A DNA stretch of 64,000 bases. Origin: CAIZQW01 sp942493055 (GTDB lineage Bacteria; Verrucomicrobiota; Kiritimatiellia; RFP12; UBA1067). The notes beneath the pieces were generated by a model. The model worked only from the letters and a program-made list of their open reading frames with translations. It was not told the DNA's origin and did no database searches. This document shows, piece by piece, positions 44,483-52,783 of this stretch (positions within the stretch are counted from its first letter, which is position 1; the number at the start of each line of letters is the position of its first letter). A program made the translations under genes and the position numbers. The stretch is taken from NCBI GenBank assembly GCA_942493055.1, contig OW818680.1, positions 1,984,001-2,048,000 of the forward strand, in the 5' to 3' direction.

Positions 44483-45484
44483 ATGAAATATTTTTTAATC
44501 GCAAGTATGCTTGCCGCCTGCCAAGTACAGGCGGCTGAGATCCGCGTGGTGACGACCACCACGGATCTGGCAGATATCGTCCGCTCCGTAACAGGCGATC
44601 TGGCGGAGGTGTCGAGCCTCACCACAGGACGGGAAGACCCTCACACCCTCACCGCCAAGCCCAGCTTTATCGTTCGGGCGCGCGATGCGGATGTCTGGGT
44701 GCGCATCGGGATGGAGTTGGAGATCGGCTGGGAGCCCGTGATCCTGCGTGAGGCGCGCAATCCGCGTCTCCACGTCGGCATGCCCCGGCATATCGACGCC
44801 TCCACCTACATCCTTCGGCTGGAGGTCCCCACCCAGCGCGTCACACGCGACCAGGGCGACATCCATCCCGAGGGCAATCCGCACTACTGGCTCGACCCGC
44901 TCAACGGACGGCTTGTGGCAGCGGCCCTCTGCGAACGGCTGAGCGACCTCTATCCTGCGCACAAGGCGGCCTTTGAAAAGAACCTGGCCGCCTTCACGTG
45001 CGCCTTGGACACGCACATGTTCGGCGCCACGCTGGTCGAGGCCCTCGGAGGCGAAGCGCTCTGGAAGGCGGTGACGGAAAAGCGGCTGGAGGCGCTCCTC
45101 AAGGGGAAGCACCTCGAGGAGAAGGCCGGCGGCTGGTATGCCCGCATGCGCCCCCATCAGGGGAAGACGCTGCTGACCTATCACCGGAGCTGGGTCTATC
45201 TCACGGACCGCTTCGGGTTGCGCGGCGACCTTCAATTGGAGCCCAAGCCAGGCATCCCGCCCTCGGCCAAACATCTGGCCTCCCTTGTCGCTGAGGCCAA
45301 GGGGCGTCAGGCCCGCGTGATCCTTCAAGAGCCCTTCTACACGCTCAAAGCCGCTGACTTCGTCGCCTCGCGCACAGAGGCAAAGATCGTGGTTGCGCCA
45401 ACGATGACCGGCGGATCTGCAGAGGCGGGGAGCTATCTGAAGATGCTGGACCATGTCCTCCTGAAGCTGAGCGAGGTCTTATGA
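44483..45484 (+). CDS. znuA: Metal-binding periplasmic protein of a zinc/manganese ABC transporter
   Basis: 333 residues with a short signal peptide (MKYFLIASMLAACQVQA). The cluster A-I fold has three His ligand positions: EDPHT, GNPHYWLDP and LLTYHRSWVYL. The fourth ligand, usually an Asp in a C-terminal LDP motif, is not evident: the equivalent strand reads KIVVAPTMTGG. There is no His-rich loop of the kind seen in many ZnuA proteins; the neighbouring outer-membrane protein carries one. Zinc is favoured by the neighbours, with manganese or iron not excluded. It overlaps the ATPase gene by 4 bp. Confidence 0.88.
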   Translation: MKYFLIASMLAACQVQAAEIRVVTTTTDLADIVRSVTGDLAEVSSLTTGREDPHTLTAKPSFIVRARDADVWVRIGMELEIGWEPVILREARNPRLHVGMPRHIDASTYILRLEVPTQRVTRDQGDIHPEGNPHYWLDPLNGRLVAAALCERLSDLYPAHKAAFEKNLAAFTCALDTHMFGATLVEALGGEALWKAVTEKRLEALLKGKHLEEKAGGWYARMRPHQGKTLLTYHRSWVYLTDRFGLRGDLQLEPKPGIPPSAKHLASLVAEAKGRQARVILQEPFYTLKAADFVASRTEAKIVVAPTMTGGSAEAGSYLKMLDHVLLKLSEVL

Positions 45485-46152
45485 ATACATCCCCCGTCAT
45501 TCAGTGCCGAGGCGTGACCGTGGCCTACGGCAGGGACGTCGTACTGGAGAAGATCCATCTGACGGTTCCCCGTGGCGCCCTGCTGCCCTTTGTCGGCCCG
45601 AATGGCGGGGGCAAGACCACCCTGCTCAAAGCCTGCCTCGGACTCCTCCCGCATCAGGAGGGAGAGCTCGTGTGCGATTTCGGCGCTTATCCGCCGGCCT
45701 ACGTGCCGCAACAGAAGCAGATTGACTCGATCTACCCGGTCTCCGTGCGCGACCTCGTCTGTATGGGACTCTACCCGGAGACCGGCTGCTGGGGAAGGCT
45801 GAACCGCGACCAAGTCGCCCGCGTCAACGAGGTCATCGCCCGTTTCGGACTCCTCCGCCATCAGCATAAACACTTCGGCGAGTTGTCCGGCGGCCTCCGC
45901 CAGAAGACTCTGCTGGCCCGCGCAGTCGTCTCGCGGGCTGAAGTCCTGGTGCTGGACGAGCCCACGGCCGGACTCGATGCCGCGTCTGAAGCAGACATGC
46001 TGGCGCTGATCCGCACGCTTCATCAACTTGAGAAGAAGACCGTGCTGTGGGTCCATCATCGTCTCGACCAATGCGCGGCCTTTTCACAACAGGTGTGCTG
46101 GGTCGACAAGCGGAGTGTCCGGCTGCGAGCAATTTCGGAGGTCTTATCATGA
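45481..46152 (+). CDS. znuC: Zinc/manganese ABC transporter ATPase
   Basis: 223 residues with Walker A GPNGGGKTT, Q-loop region VPQQKQID, signature LSGGLRQKTLLARAV, Walker B VLVLDEPTAGLD and switch His in LWVHHRLDQ. Its length and motifs fit the ZnuC/MntB group. It begins within the stop of the substrate-binding gene and ends within the start of the permease gene (ATGA overlaps on both sides), so the three are translated as a coupled unit. Confidence 0.92.
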   Translation: MNTSPVIQCRGVTVAYGRDVVLEKIHLTVPRGALLPFVGPNGGGKTTLLKACLGLLPHQEGELVCDFGAYPPAYVPQQKQIDSIYPVSVRDLVCMGLYPETGCWGRLNRDQVARVNEVIARFGLLRHQHKHFGELSGGLRQKTLLARAVVSRAEVLVLDEPTAGLDAASEADMLALIRTLHQLEKKTVLWVHHRLDQCAAFSQQVCWVDKRSVRLRAISEVLS

Positions 46153-47012
46153 GTCTGCTGCAAGAGGCTGTCACCTTCACCCAACTCTTCCCGGAAGCCG
46201 TGCTCTGCGGCACGGTCATGGCCGCGGTCTGCAGCGCCTTCGGCGTCTTTGTGGTGCTCAAGCGGATCGTCTTCATCAGCATTGCCCTCTCCGAGGCTGC
46301 GACGTGCGGACTGGCCCTCGCGCTGGTCTTCCACTTTTCGCCGCTCGCGGGGTCTGCGCTGGTGACCGGCGCAGTTGTACTGCTGCTCACGCTCCCTGAC
46401 AAACAGCAGGCACTGCCCAAGGATGTGCTGCTCGGCACCGTCTTCCTGCTGGCTTCGAGCGCCAGCGTCCTGCTGGTGGCGCAAAGCGGCTTCGGCCTGG
46501 AGGAGATCAAGGCCATGCTCTATGGCGACCTCATTGTCAGCAGCCCGCACGACCGCTGGGTCCTGCTCTTCACAGGCGTGCCGTCGCTGCTCCTGCTGCT
46601 GCTCTTCATGAGGCCGATCCTCTATGCCTTCCTGGATCGCGAGGGCTCCCGTGTCCTGGGGCTCCGCTGCTGGTTCTGGGAGGGGCTCTTCTTCTTTCTG
46701 CTCGGCCTGGTGGTCTCCGGTGCCTCCAAGAGCGGCGGTGCCCTGCTGGTCTTCTGCCTCCTGGTCGTGGTGCCCGCGACAGCCCTGCTGCTCGCACGCC
46801 GGCTCTGGGCAGTGATAACACTCTCCGTCCTCCTCGGCATCGTCACGACCTGGGCTGGCCTGCTCACAGCCTACCGTGTCGACTTGCCCGCCAACCCCAC
46901 GATCATCGGCCTCTCCTGCCTGCTGCTGATAGGCGTGGCGCTGATTCGGACTGTTGTAAAAGCGAACATGCCAGTGAAACAGGTAAGCCCACCGCCCGCG
47001 GAGTTGGAATAG
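46149..47012 (+). CDS. znuB: Zinc/manganese ABC transporter permease
   Basis: 287 residues from the ATG at 46149, which overlaps the ATPase stop by 4 bp; a frame open to 46047 is only an overlap artefact. About eight transmembrane helices, with the family pattern of cluster 9 permeases (FGVFVVLKRIVFISIALSEAATCGLAL and VSGASKSGGALLVFCLLVVVPATALLLAR). It forms the membrane channel for the ZnuA/ZnuC-like partners. Confidence 0.9.
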   Translation: MSLLQEAVTFTQLFPEAVLCGTVMAAVCSAFGVFVVLKRIVFISIALSEAATCGLALALVFHFSPLAGSALVTGAVVLLLTLPDKQQALPKDVLLGTVFLLASSASVLLVAQSGFGLEEIKAMLYGDLIVSSPHDRWVLLFTGVPSLLLLLLFMRPILYAFLDREGSRVLGLRCWFWEGLFFFLLGLVVSGASKSGGALLVFCLLVVVPATALLLARRLWAVITLSVLLGIVTTWAGLLTAYRVDLPANPTIIGLSCLLLIGVALIRTVVKANMPVKQVSPPPAELE

Positions 47013-47021
47013 CCGATTGAG

Positions 47022-47097
47022 TAACTTTTATCAACGAATTAAACGAATGGAACGAATTGGAATTAGCTTAATTCGTTTAATTAGTTGAAAAACTCTT
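47022..47097. repeat. Stem-loop after the zinc operon; left arm recurs at 57991
   Basis: CAACGAATTAAACGAAT pairs with ATTCGTTTAATTAGTTG (16 of 17 pairs) around a 22-nt loop, and a short A-run follows. It may end the zinc-operon transcript. The left 36 bp recur at 57991-58025 with two differences, so this is part of a dispersed repeat. Confidence 0.5.
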
Positions 47098-47187
47098 CAA
47101 GTTATGGACAGTCCAATTGTGCAATCGCATGCATTGCAGATTCGGAGTTGACACAAACGCGCGCATTCGTTATCCTCTCCCAATCTT

Positions 47188-47345
47188 TTGCACTGATTAT
47201 CGGAAGCCCGTGAAATTCGGGCGCGGTCGCGCCGCTGTAATCGGCTACAAGTTCCACAGAAGCCATTTTCTGAAAAGAAGAGAAGGCTGGAGCAAGGTCA
47301 AGCCGTAAGCCAGAAGACGGATCAGAGGCAAGTTGACAACACTCC
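47188..47345 (+). promoter_or_regulatory. Cobalamin (adenosylcobalamin) riboswitch
   Basis: The upstream core matches the class: CGGAAGCCCGTGAAATTCGG, then GCGGTCGCGCCGCTGTAAT, the conserved G-C-x-A/G-C-U-G-U-A-A block. The downstream B12-box-like GTAAGCCAGAAGACGG lies at about 47305. About 20 bp later, ACTCC and GGAGT form a stem that may be part of the expression platform. Cobalamin binding normally lowers expression, which fits the B12-uptake operon that follows. Confidence 0.9.
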
Positions 47346-47464
47346 TTCGCGTCAGGGGAGTCAAAGATTGTTGATCGGCCGTTTCCGGTTCTTTCTTTTA
47401 CTCGTGCAGCCATGCCTCTCGCGCGGAGAAGTGTTTATAACATCCCGCACGAGGAGTCTACAGC

Positions 47465-49471
47465 ATGCAACTGTCTACACTGTTGCGCAGCGCGCCCACC
47501 TGGGCCGCGTGCACACTTACGGCGTCTTTCGCCGTCGGAGCGACAAACGCTCCCACTGTCGTATCGTTCACAAACTTCCCGACGATTATTGTCGAGGCGA
47601 GCCGTATCGGCCATACCCCTGACAAGATGGCCTCCGGTGTCACGATCATCACCTCCGAACAGCTCAAGGAGTCCGGTGTCCATGATACGGTCCAGGCCCT
47701 GGAGAGGCTGGGCGGGCTCTACTTCAGACGCGAATCCGGAAATCCCAACCAGGCGGAGCTCGTGATGCGCGGGTTCAGCCAGAACGCGCATGGACGCGTC
47801 CTCGTCCTGGTCGATGGCCAGCGCCTCAATGATCCGGATATGGCGCCGCCCAACTGGGCGCGCATCCCTGTGGAGTCCATTGAGCGTATCGAGGTCCTGC
47901 ATGGGGCTGCGACAACCCTGCACGGCAATTACGCGGTCGCGGGCGTCATCAACATCATCACGCGCAAGGGCACGGAGCCCAGAACCTCCATGACCGTGAC
48001 CGCTGGCTCGGAGGATACCTTTGGCACGCATCTGCACAAATCGGGCTTCTTTGACGAGGGGACGCGCTATGCCGCTGACCTGGATTGGCAGAAGAGCCAA
48101 GGGTGGCGCGCGAACTCCCAGTACGAGACCTACGCCGCGCGGACCTCGCTCGAACACGACTGGACAGAGCGCCTCTCCTCCTCGCTGGGCACCTTCTACA
48201 ATTGGGGCGATTATGGCCTGCCCGGTGCGTTGACCCGGCAGCAGCTGAGGCAGGACCCGCGCCAGACCACCACCCCGCTGGACAACACGCGGCAACAGAC
48301 GTGGGGGCTCTCGATGGCGACCAAGGGCGAGACACTGGAGTGGGGGGAGTTCTCCCTCAGCCTCATGGCGCAACGCCGCTTGAGACAGAGCGAGATGGCC
48401 AGTTGGTTCTCAGCCGCGGACACTGGAATCAACAGCCTCACGCTCCAGCCAAAATATCAACTGGAGCGCGAGGTCGGAGGCTATCTCAACCTCCTCACCG
48501 TCGGCCTTGACACGAGTTTCGAGCGGCTGGACTACAAGCAGCAAACGTCCCCCGCAGGCCTTCATGTCGCGGATGCCAGCCTGGATCGGTTCGATGGCTC
48601 CCTCTATGCACTGGACGAATTCTTCTTCACCGATGAGTTCTCCCTCACACTCGGCGGACGCGGGGCCTGCATGCGAACAAGCCTCAGCGGCGACTCGTCT
48701 GGCACCCGCCTGCAAGGCTCCGCGCATGACTGGGAGAGCGCCTTCAACGGCGCGTTGCTCTACCGTCCAGCCAAGGACCAGAAATATTTCATCCGCCTGT
48801 CGACGCTCTACCGCTATCCCTTCCTGGACGAGATCGCGAGCTATCAAGGGTTTGGCCCCGGCTTTAATCCTGACCTTGAGGCGGAGAAGGGGTGGCAGCT
48901 TGAAGCAGGCCTCTCCGTAAGCCTCTTCGAACAGGTGGTCTATGATCTGCGCGTCTATCACCTGAGCCTCCGCGATGAGATCGCCTGGAACGGCACACGA
49001 AATGAAAACCTGGAGGAGACCCGGCGCACAGGCTTGGAGACGAGCCTGAACTGGACGCTCAAGCGCTGGGGCAGCCTCGGGCTGAATTACCAACTGATCC
49101 AGGCGGAGTTTGCTGAAGGGGCCAATGAAGGCCGGCATATCCCGCTCGCCCCGGCCCAGGTCGTGACCCTTCAGGGCCAGGTGAACGTCGCCTACGGGCT
49201 CTCGCTCCTGGCCGCCACGCGGGCTGTCAGTTCGCAATATGTCGGCGACGACAACGCCAATGTCTCCGAGCGCATCGAGGGCTTCTTCACGTGCGATGCC
49301 GGTGCGCGATATACGCCGACCTTCTTCAAGGAACTCTCCGTGCTGGTGTCGTGCGATAATCTCTTTGACACGCGCTATGCCACAAGCGGGTATTGGGGCT
49401 GGGGCTTCGGAGACCACTATTATCCGGCAAACGGCCGCACCTGGCGCCTGAGCGCCTCCTATTCGTTCTAG
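47465..49471 (+). CDS. btuB: TonB-dependent outer-membrane vitamin B12 receptor
   Basis: 668 residues with a signal peptide and GAGGAG upstream. A TonB-box-like PTIIVEAS near the mature N-terminus is followed by the plug domain (VTIITSEQLKESGVHDTVQALERLGGLYFR, RGFSQNAHGRVLVLVDGQRLND, RIEVLHGAATTLHGNYAVAGVINIITRKG) and a 22-strand-type barrel ending YSF. The cobalamin riboswitch directly upstream and the BtuFCD genes downstream fix the likely substrate as cobalamin or another corrinoid. Confidence 0.93.
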   Translation: MQLSTLLRSAPTWAACTLTASFAVGATNAPTVVSFTNFPTIIVEASRIGHTPDKMASGVTIITSEQLKESGVHDTVQALERLGGLYFRRESGNPNQAELVMRGFSQNAHGRVLVLVDGQRLNDPDMAPPNWARIPVESIERIEVLHGAATTLHGNYAVAGVINIITRKGTEPRTSMTVTAGSEDTFGTHLHKSGFFDEGTRYAADLDWQKSQGWRANSQYETYAARTSLEHDWTERLSSSLGTFYNWGDYGLPGALTRQQLRQDPRQTTTPLDNTRQQTWGLSMATKGETLEWGEFSLSLMAQRRLRQSEMASWFSAADTGINSLTLQPKYQLEREVGGYLNLLTVGLDTSFERLDYKQQTSPAGLHVADASLDRFDGSLYALDEFFFTDEFSLTLGGRGACMRTSLSGDSSGTRLQGSAHDWESAFNGALLYRPAKDQKYFIRLSTLYRYPFLDEIASYQGFGPGFNPDLEAEKGWQLEAGLSVSLFEQVVYDLRVYHLSLRDEIAWNGTRNENLEETRRTGLETSLNWTLKRWGSLGLNYQLIQAEFAEGANEGRHIPLAPAQVVTLQGQVNVAYGLSLLAATRAVSSQYVGDDNANVSERIEGFFTCDAGARYTPTFFKELSVLVSCDNLFDTRYATSGYWGWGFGDHYYPANGRTWRLSASYSF

Positions 49472-49473
49472 AC

Positions 49474-50394
49474 ATGCCCGATACAAAAATAATTTCCGTG
49501 GCATGGCCGCTTGTGTGCAGCATCTCGCTGCTCCTCGGCGGCTGTGCCCGGAAGCCCCCAGCTTCAGCGCATGCAATCCGCCTGGTCTCCACCGCACCCC
49601 ACCTGACAGAGATCGTGTGCGCCATCGGCGCCGGCGACCTGCTGGCGGGACGCACAGACGTGTGTGACTATCCGCAGGACCAACTGGCCTCTGTTCCCGT
49701 GACCGGAGGTTTCGGGACACCCTGGCTCGAGCCGCTCCTGTCGGTCTATCCCACGCATGTCCTTGCCTCCCTCTTTGCTGATCCGGCGCTTGAAAGGAGG
49801 CTCGCAACGCTCCAGGTGCCGGTTGTCCATATCCCTTCGGCGCGACTCTCCCAGATCGGCCCGGCCATCCTCCAGGTGGGCGAACTGACCCGCCATCGCG
49901 CGGAGGCTCAGGCGCTTGCGGAGCGCATCAACACTGGACTCGAAACCGCGCGCCAGTCAGCCGCGCGCCTCGACACGCGGCCGCGCGTTGCCTTCCTGCT
50001 GACGCCGGAGACGCCGATTACAACGGGACGCCAGGCCTTTGTCGCGGAATTGCTCGAACTGGCAGGCGGGATCAACATCGGACGGGACTCCCTCCAGGAT
50101 TATTATCACGTCTCGCTGGAGTGGCTGATCCTGCAGGAGCCAGATCTGATTATTTGCCTCTTTGATATCCCGGCACCTGAGCCCTCAGCCTTCTTTGCGG
50201 CGCAGGCGGGCTGGCGTACGCTCAAGGCCATCCGTCAACGTCGCGTCTACACGTGCCGAGAGCTGAGCGCGGTGAGCCGCCCGGGGCCCCGCGTCCTGGA
50301 GGGGCTTGCGCAACTCCAGGAGATCCTGGCCCGCGATGCCCGTCTTCATCCCTCATGCCTGCCACCGGTCACCGTCAACAAGGAGTCTGAATGA
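49474..50394 (+). CDS. btuF: Corrinoid-binding lipoprotein of a B12 ABC transporter
   Basis: 306 residues from the ATG at 49474, three bases after the receptor stop. A lipobox LLLGGC (Cys24) implies membrane anchoring; in E. coli BtuF is soluble, so this is a variant. The class III periplasmic-binding fold follows (IRLVSTAPHLTEIVCAIGAGDLLAGRTDVCDYP, LILQEPDLIICLFDIPA). It overlaps the permease gene by 4 bp. Confidence 0.9.
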   Translation: MPDTKIISVAWPLVCSISLLLGGCARKPPASAHAIRLVSTAPHLTEIVCAIGAGDLLAGRTDVCDYPQDQLASVPVTGGFGTPWLEPLLSVYPTHVLASLFADPALERRLATLQVPVVHIPSARLSQIGPAILQVGELTRHRAEAQALAERINTGLETARQSAARLDTRPRVAFLLTPETPITTGRQAFVAELLELAGGINIGRDSLQDYYHVSLEWLILQEPDLIICLFDIPAPEPSAFFAAQAGWRTLKAIRQRRVYTCRELSAVSRPGPRVLEGLAQLQEILARDARLHPSCLPPVTVNKESE

Positions 50395-51386
50395 ACCTTT
50401 CGCTTCGCACGTTTTTTCTCTGCCTGATCCCGGTCGTCCTCTTCGTGACGCTGAGCGCCTTGACAGGCGTTAAAACCTTCGGGCTTCCAGATCTCGCCAC
50501 GCCGCTTGGCGCGGCGCTCTTGGACGTGAGGCTCTGCCGGATCGCCACGGGCTTTGTCGTCGGCGCGGGTCTGGCCAGTTCAGGATGTGTCCTGCAGACT
50601 GTCCTGCGGAACGCCCTGGCAGAACCCTATGTCTTGGGGGTCAGCAGCGGCGGGGCGCTGGGCGCGGCCCTCGTGATCGCGACAGGCCTCTCCGTGCTCT
50701 CGCCCTTCGCGCTCCCAGCAGGCGCCTTTATCATGGCCGCGCTGACACTCGCCGGGGTCTACCTCATGACCTACGGCGCTGCAGAGCGTTCCTCGCAGAC
50801 CCTCATCCTCAATGGCGTGGTCGTGGGGTCGATGCTTTCGAGTCTTCTCATGATGGTCCTCTCCTTCTCGAAAGTCCAAGCCGTACATAGCATCACGTGG
50901 TGGCTGCTCGGAAACCTCCAGGCGACCTCCTGGAGCATGGTGGCTGTCGTTGCCGTGCTGGTGCTGCTCTCGCTCGTTTTGCTGTGTCTGGAGTCCCGCT
51001 CCCTGGATGCGCTCTGCCTCGGCCAGGAGCACGCCCAGTATCTCGGCGTCCCGCTCAAGCGCGTGATCCCCGTCGTGCTGCTCTGCGCGACCCTCTCCGC
51101 AGCCGCTGCTGTGGCGCTCTCCGGGATTATCGGCTTTGTCGGCTTGATCGTCCCGCACGCGGTCCGGCGCCTCGTCGGACATCGGCATGGCGTCCTGCTG
51201 CCGTATGTGGCGCTCCTGGGAGGTGCGTTTGTGGTTGTCTGCGACTGGCTCGTCCGGCTGCTCTTCATGCCGCGCGAGATCCCGGTGGGGGTCGTCACCT
51301 CTTTGCTTGGGGGCCCCTTCTTCTTCTATCTGCTGGTTCACGCTAAAAGACGCGCCTTCGCCTCGGAAAGCGGAGGCAACCTATGA
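50391..51386 (+). CDS. btuC: B12 ABC transporter permease (FecCD family)
   Basis: 331 residues, about ten transmembrane helices, with FecCD signatures: RLCRIATGFVVGAGLASSGCVLQTVLRNALAEPYVLGVSSGGALGA near the start and ALSGIIGFVGLIVPHAVRRLVGH as the coupling region. It starts in the btuF stop and overlaps btuD by 4 bp. Confidence 0.94.
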   Translation: MNLSLRTFFLCLIPVVLFVTLSALTGVKTFGLPDLATPLGAALLDVRLCRIATGFVVGAGLASSGCVLQTVLRNALAEPYVLGVSSGGALGAALVIATGLSVLSPFALPAGAFIMAALTLAGVYLMTYGAAERSSQTLILNGVVVGSMLSSLLMMVLSFSKVQAVHSITWWLLGNLQATSWSMVAVVAVLVLLSLVLLCLESRSLDALCLGQEHAQYLGVPLKRVIPVVLLCATLSAAAAVALSGIIGFVGLIVPHAVRRLVGHRHGVLLPYVALLGGAFVVVCDWLVRLLFMPREIPVGVVTSLLGGPFFFYLLVHAKRRAFASESGGNL

Positions 51387-52156
51387 TTAAGTTAAACAAT
51401 GTGACAGCCTGTTATCGCAAGCGGCGCGTCCTGGAGGGGGTGTCGCTGCACCTCGGAGAAGGGGAGATGGCGGCCATCGTGGGGCCGAACGGGGCCGGGA
51501 AGTCGACGCTGCTGCGTGTCATCGCGGGACATCTGCCCGCAACCGGGAGCATCCATCTTCACGGCCTGGATGCTGCTCAGCTCGACCCGCCGTCGCGGGC
51601 GCGCCTCCTCTCAGTCGTGCCTCAGGAGATTGCCAGCGACCTCCCGTTGTCAGGGGCTGATTTCGTCCTCCTCGGACGCACTGCATTCCTCCCCCGCTGG
51701 GGCGCCCCGGCGCACGAGGACATTTGCGCAGTTGAAGAGGCGATGCACTGGACAGAGACGTGGCATCTCAGGGACCGTCCGCTCCGCGAGATGAGCGGCG
51801 GCGAACGACAGCGGCTCGCGCTTGCCCTGGCGCTGGCGCCCCGCCCGAAAATAATCCTGCTGGACGAGCCGACCTCCCATCTGGATCTGCGTCACCGCAT
51901 GGAGATCATGCAGCTCCTCACGAAGCTGAATCAGGAACGACAGACCACCCTTCTGATGGCGGTTCACGACTTGACACTGGCGAGCCAGTTCTTTCCCCGT
52001 GTGCTTGTGATGAGCAACGGACGCAAGGTCGCGGACGGAAGCGTCTCCGACGTCCTGCGCCCCGAAGTGCTGGAACCCGCGTACGGATGCGCGGTTCGCA
52101 CGATCCAGCTCCCGGACACAACAGCTGTCTGCGTCATCCCTGAACCCCGGGCTTAG
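51383..52156 (+). CDS. btuD: B12 ABC transporter ATPase
   Basis: 257 residues with Walker A GPNGAGKST, Q-loop VVPQEIASD, signature MSGGERQR, Walker B IILLDEPTSHLD and switch His in VHDLTLA. It is the last gene of the riboswitch-controlled unit. A region rich in inverted repeats begins about 40 bp downstream. Confidence 0.94.
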   Translation: MIKLNNVTACYRKRRVLEGVSLHLGEGEMAAIVGPNGAGKSTLLRVIAGHLPATGSIHLHGLDAAQLDPPSRARLLSVVPQEIASDLPLSGADFVLLGRTAFLPRWGAPAHEDICAVEEAMHWTETWHLRDRPLREMSGGERQRLALALALAPRPKIILLDEPTSHLDLRHRMEIMQLLTKLNQERQTTLLMAVHDLTLASQFFPRVLVMSNGRKVADGSVSDVLRPEVLEPAYGCAVRTIQLPDTTAVCVIPEPRA

Positions 52157-52198
52157 CGCGCCCTGTCACCAAAAATGACCCTCTTCTTTCATGCGGGC

Positions 52199-52705
52199 GG
52201 GACCCGCCTTCGCTGAGGCTACGGCGAGGCAGGCGCCCACGCTCACTTCTATTGCTGCCCTCAAAGGAGCGCGGGCATCTTGCCCAATGCCACTAACTTT
52301 TCATGGCACTTAAGTTTTGTAACTCACTCTATTGCATAAGCTATTGGCATTTATAATGCATGTACATAAGAAATTGTTTTTCGCAAAGATCGCAGCTCAG
52401 GTTCTTGCACGGAAAGCCCCCGCAAGTGGCGGAATACCGCCGGGGCTTATCTCGTGCAAGCACCTGAGCTGCGTTTGACTGTAAGGACAGAGCTTCGTGC
52501 GACCACTCAGTGGACGCACGCACGAGGTTAAAAGGGGAGGGCGGTCCGGCGGCTGCCGGACCGCCGGACGGCGACCCGCCGTCCCTCCCTAATTTTTCGC
52601 AGCCTGTTTCGTCTTTATCTTCGGTGTTAGCTTGTTGCAAGCGAAGGGCTTATCTCCTGGGAACGCCGACGCCTGGCCGCCGTAGCCTTAGCGAAGGCGG
52701 GTCCC
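52199..52705. repeat. Segment bounded by a 28-bp inverted repeat
   Basis: 52199-52226 is the reverse complement of 52678-52705 with one mismatch. The 507 bp between them hold the first copy of the structured repeat and a GC-rich hairpin cluster (52541-52585), and no credible protein. The rest of the gap to the lamin-tail gene is more short GC-rich hairpins. It may be a MITE or a pair of dispersed repeat units. Confidence 0.5.
52377..52480 (+). repeat. Structured repeat, copy 1 (81-nt hairpin)
   Basis: A T-rich TTTTTCGCAAAGATCGC is followed by a long stem at 52392-52472: an outer 11-bp stem, CTTGCACG/CGTGCAAG, AAGCCCC/GGGGCTT and an inner GGCGG-aata-CCGCC. The 57-nt core (52404-52460) matches copy 2 at 57661-57717 in 54 positions. 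No known RNA family was recognised. Confidence 0.65.
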
Positions 52706-52783
52706 GGCTCCGCCACCTTATCCTCTGGCAACGCCGACGCCTCGCCGCCGTTTTATCCGCCGTAGCGGAGCATAGCACGATGC

